From assembly GCA_028687205.1 (NCBI GenBank), contig JAQUAP010000001.1, forward strand, positions 1 through 64,000: a stretch of DNA of 64,000 bases, given 5' to 3'. Positions 1-8,378 of the stretch are shown piece by piece. Both the position numbers and the translations under genes were made by a program. The stretch comes from Candidatus Omnitrophota bacterium. GTDB taxonomy: Bacteria; Omnitrophota; Gorgyraeia; Gygaellales; Profunditerraquicolaceae. Position 1 is the stretch's first letter; each line of letters begins with the position of its first letter. The notes under the pieces are model-generated. The model saw nothing but the letters and a program-made list of their open reading frames with translations. It was not told the DNA's origin and searched no databases.

Positions 1-1232
1 TCGGCCAGTCCCATTTCTTAGGCAAGGGTAAGCTCCTGCGCCGGGCGATTGAGGCGGACCGCTTAAGCTCCCTGGTCTTATTCGTGCCTCCGGGAGTAGG
101 CAAGACCTCTTTAGCCTGGTGTATTGCCAACCTTACCAGGGCCTATTATGTTGCTATTAACGCGACCACCTCAAACGTCGATGAACTAAGGAAGGTTATT
201 GCTACGGCTAAACAAAAAGAAGCCAATGCCGGCAAAAAAACCATCCTTTTTATCGACGAGATCCACCGTTTCAATAAGGCGCAGCAGGATGTTTTATTAC
301 CTGACGTGGAAGACGGCAACCCGATATTAATCGGCGCCACCGTCCATAACCCGTTTTTCTCGCTGGCCTCCCCGCTTTTGTCGCGGTCGCTGGTCTGCGA
401 ATTAAAATCCTTAAAGGAAAGTGAAATTTTAACGATTCTCAATTCCGCGCTTAAAGACGCTGAGCGCGGGTTAGGGAATTTAAAGCTTAATGCGGATAAG
501 AAAGCCCTGGAGTTCCTGGCGAAAATCTGCGAAGGCGATGCCCGCCGGGCGCTCAACGCTTTAGAAGTCGGCGCTTTAACTACGCCTAAAGCTAAAGACG
601 GAAGTATTAATTTTAACCTGGAAGCAGCCCAGGAATCAATCCAGAAAAAAGCGGTTGTTTATGACCATGACGAGGATGCGCATTATGATACGGCCTCAGC
701 TTTTATTAAGTCTATGCGCGGCTCTGACCCGGACGCGGCGCTCTACTGGATGGCCAAGATGCTTTATTCCGGAGAAGACCCCAGGTTTATCGCCCGCAGG
801 GTTTGTATTCTGGCTGCCGAGGATGTGGGTAATGCCGATCCTCTGGCTTTGGTCCTGGCTAACGCCGCCTTGCAGATTTCCGAATTTGTCGGGATGCCTG
901 AAGCCCGCATCCCTTTGGCCCAGGCAGTAATCTACGTCTCCTGCGCCCCGAAATCCAATGCCAGTTATTTAGCCATTGATAAGGCGCTACAGGATATAGA
1001 GAGTAAAAAAGTCCAGGAGGTCCCGGACCACCTTAAGGATGCTTCCCTGGACGGAGAAGGCTTAGGCCATGGCCAGGGTTACAAGTACGCCCATGATTAT
1101 CCGGGGCATCACGTGAAACAGAAATATACCCGTAAAAAAGTCCGTTATTATGAGCCGACCAGTATGGGCTATGAAGCCAAAATTAAAGAGCGTTTGGAAA
1201 AGTTGCGTAAAGAGCAGGAAAATTTAAAATGA
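1..1232 (+). CDS. rarA: Replication-associated recombination protein RarA (MgsA), 5' end cut by window edge
   Basis: AAA+ ATPase that acts at stalled replication forks and is related to clamp-loader subunits. The reading frame is open from base 3, before the first possible start (GTG at 84). Residues read there (GQSHFLGKGKLLRRAIEAD) match the conserved RarA N-terminus, so the gene begins upstream of the window. Visible motifs are a Walker A (PPGVGKTS; the family usually has PPGTGKT), a Walker B-like LFIDEIHRF, sensor 1 (IGATVHNP, where most members have IGATTENP) and the C-terminal tetramerisation region (SMRGSDPDAALYWMAKML, EDVGNADP). The stop overlaps the next gene's start (ATGA). Confident family call. 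Confidence 0.93.
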   Translation, partial: GQSHFLGKGKLLRRAIEADRLSSLVLFVPPGVGKTSLAWCIANLTRAYYVAINATTSNVDELRKVIATAKQKEANAGKKTILFIDEIHRFNKAQQDVLLPDVEDGNPILIGATVHNPFFSLASPLLSRSLVCELKSLKESEILTILNSALKDAERGLGNLKLNADKKALEFLAKICEGDARRALNALEVGALTTPKAKDGSINFNLEAAQESIQKKAVVYDHDEDAHYDTASAFIKSMRGSDPDAALYWMAKMLYSGEDPRFIARRVCILAAEDVGNADPLALVLANAALQISEFVGMPEARIPLAQAVIYVSCAPKSNASYLAIDKALQDIESKKVQEVPDHLKDASLDGEGLGHGQGYKYAHDYPGHHVKQKYTRKKVRYYEPTSMGYEAKIKERLEKLRKEQENLK

Positions 1233-4200
1233 GCCCAATAATTATTATCTTCTTGGCGCTGGGAATCGGCATGGTGATTTATGCCATTTGTATCGTCTTT
1301 CTGCCTGCCGGATCGGGCTCGGGAACCCGGCCGAAAAAGAAATCCGCGCCTGATGCCAGGGACCCGATGTCTGAATTTAAGGAAAAAAGGATTGTCAGAT
1401 TAGAGGAAGAGGTCAAGACTTTAGAGGCCGAAGCTGAAAAGGCTAAAGCCGGATACGAAAAGGAAAAATCCCGTTTTCAGGAGGCAATCAGTAAACATGA
1501 GCAGCTGGAGCAGGAATTAAAGCGCAGAGAGGATTGGGTAGCTACCTCTGAAGAGATGCTGAATAAGGTTAAGGCGGAGAACGCGGAGCTAAAGAATAAA
1601 TTTGTGGCTAAAGAAGAAGAGCTGCAGCGGGAATTCACCAGGAATGTAAACTCAGGGAGAGACACGCGGGAGCTAAACGATAAAATTAAGGCGCTGGAGC
1701 AAAAAATTAAGGAGCAGGCCGAGCAGATAGAGATACAGAAGCATAAGATTGAAAAAAACCTGCAGGATATTAAAGGCCATGAAGACTCAATCTCGGAATT
1801 CCGCAAGAAAGAAAAGTTAAGCGAGTGGGTGCCTAAGCAGGACTTTAACAAGCTAAATGAAGAATATACCGAATTAGAGAATGAGCTGGAGGCAAAAGAT
1901 GCGAAATTGCAGAGCTTTGCCGAAGAGATTACGCTTTTAAGAAAAGAGCTGCAAGAAAAAGCGCAAAAGCCGAGTAGGCCTGTTGCGGAAGAAGCAAAGC
2001 CTAAAGAAGAAATTACGCCGCCGCCCGAAACTACGCAAGAGATAGTGGTTGTGCCAAAAGAAGAAGCAGCGCCGGTTGAAGCGCAGCCGAAAACAGAAGA
2101 GCCTGCGGCCATTGAAGAGCCTCAGCCGCAAGAAAAAGAGGTTAAAGAAGAGGCTCCGCGGCCGACTCCGCAATACCCGTTAGAGAAAACGCGTAATATC
2201 GGGATTATGGCGCACATCGACGCTGGCAAGACAACGACTACCGAAAGGATTCTTTTCTATACCGGCAAGTCACATAAAATCGGAGAAGTGCACGAAGGGC
2301 TAGCGGTTATGGATTGGATGAAGCAGGAACAGGAGCGCGGGATAACCATTACCTCGGCAGCGACTACCTGTTTCTGGAAAGAGCACCGTATAAATATCAT
2401 TGATACTCCCGGCCACATAGATTTTACCGTTGAGGTAGAAAGGTCCTTACGCGTCCTGGACGGCGCGGTAGCGGTCTTCTGCGCTGTCGGAGGGATTGAG
2501 CCGCAATCCGAGACGGTCTGGCACCAATCCAATAAATACAATGTCCCCAAGATCGCTTTTGTGAATAAGATGGACCGCGTTGGTGCGGATTTTTACGCGG
2601 TCTTAAAAGGTATTGATGAGGATTTAGGAGGGAATGCTATTCCCATCGAAATTCCCCTGGGGCAGGAAGAAAATTTTAAAGGCGTTATTGATTTGCTGGA
2701 GATGAAGGCCTATTTTTATGAAGAGGAATCGCTTGGCAAGGAGTACCGCGTAGAAGAGATCCCGCAGGATTATCTGGAGCAGGCCAGGCAATACCGGCAT
2801 ATGATGATTGAGAAGGCAGTTGGGCTCGACGAAGCTTTAATGAAAAAATATCTTGAATCCGCAGATGCGGGGATTACCGCGCAAGATTTAATCAGCGCTA
2901 TCCGTAAAGGGACAGTAGCGAATAAAGCCGTGCCTTTACTTTGCGGCGCGGCCTTTAAGAATAAGGGTATTCAAAAACTGCTGGATGCGGTAAACATGTA
3001 TTTACCTTCGCCCCTGGATGTGCCTGCGATCAAGGGCCATGACGCGGATGATATGGATAAAGAGATTTTACGGCATGCGGATATCAACGAGCCGTTTAGC
3101 GGCCTGGCTTTTAAGGTGCAGGCTGACCCGCATATGGGTAAACTAGTTTATGTGCGTGTCTACTCCGGGTTTTTAGCTACCGGAAGCTATGTTTTAAATG
3201 CCACGAAGAATAAAAGAGAGAGGGTAGCGCGCATCGTGCAGATGCACGCCAACCAGAGAGAGAACATTGAACACGCCTTTGCCGGAGATATTGTGGCAGT
3301 AGTAGGCTTAGGCGATACTGTAACCGGAGATACTCTTTGCGACCCGGATAACCCGCTCCTGCTGGAAGCGATAAAATTTCCTACTCCGGTTGTATCTTTA
3401 AGTATCGCGCCCAAGAGCCGCTCAGACCAGGACAAGCTCGGCAAAGGCCTGGCGAAATTAACCGAAGAGGACCCGACATTTTTAGTCAATACCGACGCAG
3501 AGACCAAAGAGGTGATTCTTACCGGAATGGGAGAGTTACATTTAGAGATTGTTGTAGACAGGTTAAAAACAGAATTCGGAGTCGAGGCTATTGTCGGCCA
3601 GCCCAAGGTTGCCTATCGGGAAACCATACTGGAAAAAGCCGAAGGCGAAGGTAAATATATCAAACAATCCGGCGGCCGCGGCCAGTACGGCCATGCTTTA
3701 TTAAGGTTATTGCCTGCTGCGCCCGGAGAAGGTTTTGAATTTATCGATAGTATAAAAGGAGGGGCAATCCCGCGTTCATTTATTCCGGCGGTAGAAAAAG
3801 GCGTGATTGAGGCCATGCAGAACGGCGTATATGTGGGCTTTCCGGTAGTGGATGTCAAGGCAGAATTGTACGATGGCTCGTTCCACGAAGTAGATTCTTC
3901 GGAACTTGCCTTTAAAATGGCCGCTATCTTTGGTTTTAAAGAGGCGTTTATGAAAGCTAGGCCCATCCTCTTAGAGCCATATATGTCTCTGGAAGTCGCT
4001 ACGCCCGAAGAATACGTCAATGCCTGCGTAGGCTATATCTGTTCGCGCCGCGGCAAGATCTTGAACATGGATGCCAAAGGTAAACAAAAAATTATCTCCG
4101 CCGAAGTCCCTCTTTCGGAGATGTTCGGTTATGCCACGGCTTTTCGTTCGCTTTCCAGCGGCCGCGCCAACGCCACCATGGAGTTTTCCAAATACCTCCA

Positions 4201-4264
4201 GGTCCCGCAGGAGATTACCCAGAAGCTCATCGAGGAAAAAGCGAAGCAAAAGAAAGAATCCTAA
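1229..4264 (+). CDS. fusA: Elongation factor G with a membrane-anchored coiled-coil N-terminal extension
   Basis: About 1011 residues, against roughly 690-700 for ordinary EF-G. Residues 5-27 form one hydrophobic helix (IIIIFLALGIGMVIYAICIV). Residues 45-250 are charged heptad-like coiled coil, and 255-313 are a Pro/Glu/Ala linker. A complete EF-G follows from about residue 316: G1 AHIDAGKTT, G2 GITITSAATT, G3 DTPGH, G4 NKMDR, then domain II, domain III (GMGELHLEI), domain IV (GGRGQYGH, IPAVEKG) and domain V (GYATAFRSLSSGRANATMEF). EF-G drives ribosomal translocation and, with RRF, ribosome recycling. No start codon lies in frame just before the GTPase domain, so the fusion is real unless an assembly error removed a stop. 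The start overlaps rarA by 4 nt. Whether this is the main EF-G or a specialised copy cannot be told here. Confidence 0.9.
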   Translation: MSPIIIIFLALGIGMVIYAICIVFLPAGSGSGTRPKKKSAPDARDPMSEFKEKRIVRLEEEVKTLEAEAEKAKAGYEKEKSRFQEAISKHEQLEQELKRREDWVATSEEMLNKVKAENAELKNKFVAKEEELQREFTRNVNSGRDTRELNDKIKALEQKIKEQAEQIEIQKHKIEKNLQDIKGHEDSISEFRKKEKLSEWVPKQDFNKLNEEYTELENELEAKDAKLQSFAEEITLLRKELQEKAQKPSRPVAEEAKPKEEITPPPETTQEIVVVPKEEAAPVEAQPKTEEPAAIEEPQPQEKEVKEEAPRPTPQYPLEKTRNIGIMAHIDAGKTTTTERILFYTGKSHKIGEVHEGLAVMDWMKQEQERGITITSAATTCFWKEHRINIIDTPGHIDFTVEVERSLRVLDGAVAVFCAVGGIEPQSETVWHQSNKYNVPKIAFVNKMDRVGADFYAVLKGIDEDLGGNAIPIEIPLGQEENFKGVIDLLEMKAYFYEEESLGKEYRVEEIPQDYLEQARQYRHMMIEKAVGLDEALMKKYLESADAGITAQDLISAIRKGTVANKAVPLLCGAAFKNKGIQKLLDAVNMYLPSPLDVPAIKGHDADDMDKEILRHADINEPFSGLAFKVQADPHMGKLVYVRVYSGFLATGSYVLNATKNKRERVARIVQMHANQRENIEHAFAGDIVAVVGLGDTVTGDTLCDPDNPLLLEAIKFPTPVVSLSIAPKSRSDQDKLGKGLAKLTEEDPTFLVNTDAETKEVILTGMGELHLEIVVDRLKTEFGVEAIVGQPKVAYRETILEKAEGEGKYIKQSGGRGQYGHALLRLLPAAPGEGFEFIDSIKGGAIPRSFIPAVEKGVIEAMQNGVYVGFPVVDVKAELYDGSFHEVDSSELAFKMAAIFGFKEAFMKARPILLEPYMSLEVATPEEYVNACVGYICSRRGKILNMDAKGKQKIISAEVPLSEMFGYATAFRSLSSGRANATMEFSKYLQVPQEITQKLIEEKAKQKKES

Positions 4265-4295
4265 AGGCTATAGAAATTTAAGCTAACGTTTTTTC

Positions 4296-4324
4296 TTGCC
4301 CTTGACTTTAAATAGTGGTAAAAT
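4296..4324 (+). promoter_or_regulatory. Predicted sigma70-type promoter giving a near-leaderless metV transcript
   Basis: The -35 is TTGCCC (4296-4301), followed by a 17-nt spacer and the -10 TAAAAT (4319-4324). The metV ATG at 4331 is only 6 nt past the -10, so transcription should begin at or next to the start codon. No Shine-Dalgarno sequence precedes it. Confidence 0.5.
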
Positions 4325-4330
4325 TTTTAT

Positions 4331-4984
4331 ATGATTATAACAGAGCTAAAACCCATTCAGGATATTATAGATAGCTTAAAAGGCTACGCCAAGATTTTCC
4401 TCATCGGCTGCGGAGAATGCGCGACTACCTGTAAGACAGGAGGAGAGCCGGAAATCCTGAAAATGAAGCAGGACTTGGAGACAGCTGGCAAGAAAGTCGT
4501 AGGCTTTTGTATACCATCTGCGCCCTGTGTAGCGGCAAAACTTAAAAGTGAACTCGCAAAAAATATGCCCAGCCTGCGCCAGGCAGAAGCGGTTTTGGTG
4601 CTTGCCTGCGGCTTAGGCGTACAGTCATTTAAGGATAATGACCGATTAAGCTTAGCGGTTTTTCCTGCCTGCAATACCCTCTTTGGCGCGGTAATGGATG
4701 CCAAAGGCGATTTTTACGAGAAATGTTCTTTATGCGGAGAATGCGTTTTAGATATAACCGGCGGGATTTGCCCGATTACGCTTTGCGCTAAGGGCCTGCT
4801 GAACGGGCCTTGCGGCGGGATGAATAAGGGTAAGTGCGAAGTAGATAAAGACCGGGATTGCGCCTGGGTTCTCATTTATAAGGAATTAGAAAAAAATAAA
4901 AAATTAGCGGCATTAAAAACAATCCGGGGGCCCAAAGATTTTAAGAAATCAGCCAGGCCCCATAAGTTAATCCTGAATAAATAA
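4331..4984 (+). CDS. metV: MetV-type methylenetetrahydrofolate reductase C-terminal domain protein
   Basis: Cysteine-rich protein of 217 residues in the MTHFR-C family. It carries clusters able to bind Fe-S or zinc: GCGECATTCKTGG (about 26-38), CIPSAPC (about 59-65), CSLCGECVLDITGGICP (about 136-152) and CGGMNKGKC (about 162-170). In acetogens and relatives MetV partners MetF, which reduces methylene-THF to methyl-THF in the Wood-Ljungdahl pathway. No metF lies beside it here; the neighbours are an Fe-S scaffold gene and formyl-THF cyclo-ligase, which still fit folate one-carbon chemistry. The start is set by the first ATG and by a promoter placed just before it. The family call is firm; the electron-transfer role is inferred. 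Confidence 0.85.
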   Translation: MIITELKPIQDIIDSLKGYAKIFLIGCGECATTCKTGGEPEILKMKQDLETAGKKVVGFCIPSAPCVAAKLKSELAKNMPSLRQAEAVLVLACGLGVQSFKDNDRLSLAVFPACNTLFGAVMDAKGDFYEKCSLCGECVLDITGGICPITLCAKGLLNGPCGGMNKGKCEVDKDRDCAWVLIYKELEKNKKLAALKTIRGPKDFKKSARPHKLILNK

Positions 4985-4985
4985 A

Positions 4986-5423
4986 ATGGCAGAGCAGTTA
5001 CCTTACAGCGAAAAAGTAATGGACCACTTTATGAACCCGCGCAACGTCGGAGAGCTCCCTGATGCCAGCGGTGTCGGTACCGTCGGCAACCCTATCTGCG
5101 GAGACGTGATGAAGATGTTCCTGAAGATAGAAAACGATATCATCGTGGACGTAAAATTCAAGACCTTCGGCTGCGGCGCGGCAGTGGCCACAAGCTCCAT
5201 GGTTACGGAGATGGTCAAGGGTAAGCCTATTACCGAGGCATTGAAGATTACCAATAAAGCGGTAGCTGAGGCATTAGGCGGACTGCCGGCGATCAAGATG
5301 CATTGTTCAGTCCTGGCAGAAGAGGCGTTACGTTCGGCGTTAAAAGATTATTATACTAAAGCAGGGCTGCCTGTTCCCTTTGATTCCAAGGAACATCAGC
5401 ACGAAGATGAAACTTGTTTGTAG
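4986..5423 (+). CDS. iscU: NifU/IscU-type iron-sulfur cluster scaffold protein
   Basis: A 145-residue U-type scaffold on which Fe-S clusters are built before transfer to apoproteins. It has the three ligand cysteines in the expected contexts: NPICGDVM (about 38), FGCGAAVATSS (about 62) and KMHCSVLAEEA (about 105), with the regulatory Asp after the first Cys. A His/acid tail (KEHQHEDETCL) ends the protein. It starts one base after the metV stop, with no clear SD, so coupling to metV is likely. No cysteine desulfurase gene is adjacent. It could be called NifU-N or IscU; the C-terminal NifU domain is absent. Confidence 0.92.
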   Translation: MAEQLPYSEKVMDHFMNPRNVGELPDASGVGTVGNPICGDVMKMFLKIENDIIVDVKFKTFGCGAAVATSSMVTEMVKGKPITEALKITNKAVAEALGGLPAIKMHCSVLAEEALRSALKDYYTKAGLPVPFDSKEHQHEDETCL

Positions 5424-5433
5424 GATTTAAGGC

Positions 5434-5979
5434 ATGTTGACAAAGCAGGAATTACGTAGTAGAATTTTACTTAAGCTCAAAAGACAGAAGGAGGAGGACC
5501 GTAAAAATAAGAGCAGGTTAATTAAGGATAAACTTTTGAGGCAGAGGGAATTTAAAAAAGCGAAGAGAGTGATGTTTTACATCGCCATGCAAGGCGAGGT
5601 GGATACGCAAGAGATGATTGAAACAGCAAAAAGATTAGGTAAGATTATTGCCGTGCCGGTTTGTGTAAAAAATAGAACGTCTTTAAGGCCAGCCTTGTTC
5701 AAGAGCCATGCGCATCTGAAAAAAGGCCCTTACGGTATATATGAGCCTGTGATCAGCCGCTTCATCGGCCTTAAGGATTTGGATTTAGTGATTACTCCCG
5801 GGGTCGCCTTTGATAAAAAAGGTAACCGCCTGGGTAGAGGAAAAGGTTACTATGACCGTTTCCTAAGCAGAATCCCTAAAGATACACCTTCTATCGGCCT
5901 GGCATACAATCTGCAGATCTTGCCGCGCGTCCCCACCACGCCCCATGATGTAAGCGTCAAAAAAATCCTCTTCGCCTAA
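5434..5979 (+). CDS. 5-formyltetrahydrofolate cyclo-ligase
   Basis: 181 residues, usual length for the MTHFS/YgfA family, which converts 5-formyl-THF to 5,10-methenyl-THF using ATP. Typical features are the basic N-terminal helix (SRLIKDKLLRQREFKKAK), the EVDTQEMIE segment, PGVAFDKKGNRLGRGKGYYDRFL (nucleotide and folate binding loop, about 130-152) and the C-terminal SIGLAY...VPTTPHDV. It is preceded by an AAGG ribosome site and lies 10 nt after iscU. Together with metV this makes a small folate one-carbon cluster. Confidence 0.93.
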   Translation: MLTKQELRSRILLKLKRQKEEDRKNKSRLIKDKLLRQREFKKAKRVMFYIAMQGEVDTQEMIETAKRLGKIIAVPVCVKNRTSLRPALFKSHAHLKKGPYGIYEPVISRFIGLKDLDLVITPGVAFDKKGNRLGRGKGYYDRFLSRIPKDTPSIGLAYNLQILPRVPTTPHDVSVKKILFA

Positions 5980-6036
5980 AAAATTTCGCCATAAAAATCG
6001 CTTCTCAAAAGGCATTCTTTTTAAGGAGGTAATCCC

Positions 6037-7593
6037 ATGTTACTAAGTATATTTATATTTTTGATTGTTGGTTGTCTAGCTGTTTTAGGAGGTTATGCTT
6101 TAAGGAAATACGTGGCGGAGAAAAAGATTCAGGATGCCGAAGCCAAGGCGCAAGCTATCCTGGAGCAGGCCAGGAAAGAGGCCCAGGATAAGCGCCGCGA
6201 AGTGGAATTAGAGGCCAAAGATTTACTCTACCGCATCAGGCAGGATTTTGAGCGCGAGACCAAAGACCGCAGACAGGAAATCTCCAATATGGAGAAGAGG
6301 CTGTCGCAAAAAGAAGAGAACATCGACCGCCGGCTGGATTTATTGGAGAAGAAAGAAAAAGAACTTGAGTCAAAACATGAAAATATCAGGAAGCAGGAGG
6401 AGGCCTTAAAGGCCAAGGACAACCAGCTGCACGCGCTGATTGCCGAAGAAAAAGAGCGCCTGCAGAAAATCGCCTCCTTATCGCCGGAAGAAGCCAAGCA
6501 GATTTTACTCAGCCGCTTGAACGAAGAATTAAGCAATGAAAAAGCGGTTTTAATCAAGAAGCAGGAAGAAGAAATCCGCAGCCTCTCCGATAAGAAAGCC
6601 AGGGAGGTTTTAAGCCTGGCGATTCAAAAGTGCGCGGCAGAACATACGGTAGAATCCACAGTCAGCGTGGTGACCCTGCCGAATGATGAAATGAAAGGCC
6701 GGGTCATCGGCCGCGAAGGAAGGAATATCCGCGCCTTAGAAATGGCTACCGGCGTAGACGTGATTATTGACGATACCCCGGAAGCGGTGACGATTTCTGC
6801 CTTTGACGCTGTGCGCCGGGAGATCGCGCGCTTAAGTTTGGAGAAACTCCTTGCCGACGGAAGGATCCACCCGGGCAGGATTGAAGAGATTGTTGAGAAG
6901 ACCAAGAAGGAGATGGATGAGAAAATCCGCGAAGAGGGAGAGCGCGCGGCATTTGAAGCCGGCATCAACGGTTTACACCCGGAGCTGATTAAATTACTCG
7001 GCCGCCTGAAATACCGCACCAGCTTTGGCCAAAATGCCCTGCAGCATTCTAAGGAAGCTTCGTTTTTATTAGGGGCTATGGCTTCCGAGTTGGGCTTAGA
7101 TTTTAAATTATCCCGTCGCATCGGACTGTTGCATGACATCGGCAAAGCCGTAGACCATCAGGTTGAAGGCACGCACGCCAAGCTCGGAGCGGAATTAGCC
7201 AAGAAATACGGAGAATCCGCGGAAGTAGTCATGGCTATTGAGGCGCACCATGAAGAAACCGCGCCGCAGAGCTTATACGCGGTTCTGGCCATAGCGGCAG
7301 ATGCCATCAGCGCTGCCCGCCCAGGCGCGCGCCGGGAGACCTTAGAAACATATATTAAACGCTTGGAAAAATTAGAGTCTATCGCCAATCTCTTTAAGGG
7401 GGTAGAAAAATCTTTTGCCATCCAGGCCGGCCGTGAAATCCGCGTGATTGTCCAACCGGAAAAAATAACGGACGCCGAGGCCACCAATATGGCCAGAGAG
7501 ATCCGCAAGAAAATAGAAGAAGGCATGGAGTATCCCGGGCAGATTAAAGTTACGGTTATCCGTGAAACCCGGGCCATAGAATACGCAAAATGA
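6037..7593 (+). CDS. rny: Ribonuclease Y
   Basis: Membrane-anchored endoribonuclease that starts mRNA decay. Domain order is typical over 518 residues: one N-terminal membrane helix (LLSIFIFLIVGCLAVLGGYA), a long coiled coil (about 30-195), a KH RNA-binding domain with GRVIGREGRNIRALE (about 220-235), and an HD phosphohydrolase domain (HSKEASFLL, LLHDIGKAVDH, AIEAHHEE, about 340-415). A strong AAGGAGGT ribosome site precedes the ATG. The stop overlaps the ymdB-like gene, the same pairing seen in Bacillus and many other bacteria. Confidence 0.96.
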   Translation: MLLSIFIFLIVGCLAVLGGYALRKYVAEKKIQDAEAKAQAILEQARKEAQDKRREVELEAKDLLYRIRQDFERETKDRRQEISNMEKRLSQKEENIDRRLDLLEKKEKELESKHENIRKQEEALKAKDNQLHALIAEEKERLQKIASLSPEEAKQILLSRLNEELSNEKAVLIKKQEEEIRSLSDKKAREVLSLAIQKCAAEHTVESTVSVVTLPNDEMKGRVIGREGRNIRALEMATGVDVIIDDTPEAVTISAFDAVRREIARLSLEKLLADGRIHPGRIEEIVEKTKKEMDEKIREEGERAAFEAGINGLHPELIKLLGRLKYRTSFGQNALQHSKEASFLLGAMASELGLDFKLSRRIGLLHDIGKAVDHQVEGTHAKLGAELAKKYGESAEVVMAIEAHHEETAPQSLYAVLAIAADAISAARPGARRETLETYIKRLEKLESIANLFKGVEKSFAIQAGREIRVIVQPEKITDAEATNMAREIRKKIEEGMEYPGQIKVTVIRETRAIEYAK

Positions 7594-8378
7594 AAATACT
7601 CTTTATCGGAGACATCGTGGGCAGCCCCGGCAGGAGGGCGGTTGAGCAGCTCCTGCCCGGTTTAATAGAGGAGCATTCCCTTGATTTTGTGATTGCCAAC
7701 GCGGAAAATGCCTCTGGCGGCTCCGGGATAATTCCTAAGGTAGCCGAGGAATTGTTTAATTCCGGAGTGGATGTGTTGACTTCAGGGGACCATATCTGGA
7801 AGCGAAAAGAGATATTTGAATTGATTAGCCATGAAAAAAGGATCCTCAGGCCTTTAAATTTCCCCAGCCTTGCCCCTGGCAGGGGGAGCAATATTTTTAA
7901 GAGCAAAAAAGGCAAATCCGTCGGCGTAATCAATGTTAATGGTCGGGTCTTTATGGAGGCGTTGGAATCTCCTTTTACGACAGCCCTGGCTGCCCGCGAA
8001 GAACTCGCCAAAGAAACTAAGATAATCATCGTCGACATCCATGCCGAGGCTACTTCCGAGAAGATCGCCTTAGGCTGGTACCTGGACGGCAAGGTCTCGG
8101 CAGTCCTGGGCACGCATACGCATATCCAGACCGCGGATGAGCGGATTCTTCCGCAGGGCACAGCCTACCTAACTGACGTCGGTATGTGCGGCCCTTACGA
8201 CTCCGTTATCGGCAGAAAGGTTGACCAGGTCTTAGAGCGGTTTTTAACCGCCATCCCTGTCAGGTTTGAGGTAGCCGAAGGCAATATCCAATTGCACGCG
8301 GCAGTTTTGGATGTGGATGAGAAGACAGGCAGGGCCAGGTCGATTGTAAGGATACAGAAAAAGCTTTTAAATGCATAA
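7590..8378 (+). CDS. ymdB: YmdB-like metallophosphoesterase (TIGR00282 family)
   Basis: 262 residues, full length for this family of cyclic-nucleotide phosphodiesterases. Metal ligands sit in GDIVGSPGRR (N-terminus), NAENASGG, GDHIWKRKE, DIHAEATSEK and VLGTHTHIQTADE. In Bacillus the protein hydrolyses 2',3'-cyclic nucleotides in vitro, affects biofilm and motility choice, and is encoded beside rny as here (4-nt overlap). The 3' end overlaps the next gene by 8 nt. Its substrate in this organism is not known from sequence. Confidence 0.93.
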   Translation: MKILFIGDIVGSPGRRAVEQLLPGLIEEHSLDFVIANAENASGGSGIIPKVAEELFNSGVDVLTSGDHIWKRKEIFELISHEKRILRPLNFPSLAPGRGSNIFKSKKGKSVGVINVNGRVFMEALESPFTTALAAREELAKETKIIIVDIHAEATSEKIALGWYLDGKVSAVLGTHTHIQTADERILPQGTAYLTDVGMCGPYDSVIGRKVDQVLERFLTAIPVRFEVAEGNIQLHAAVLDVDEKTGRARSIVRIQKKLLNA

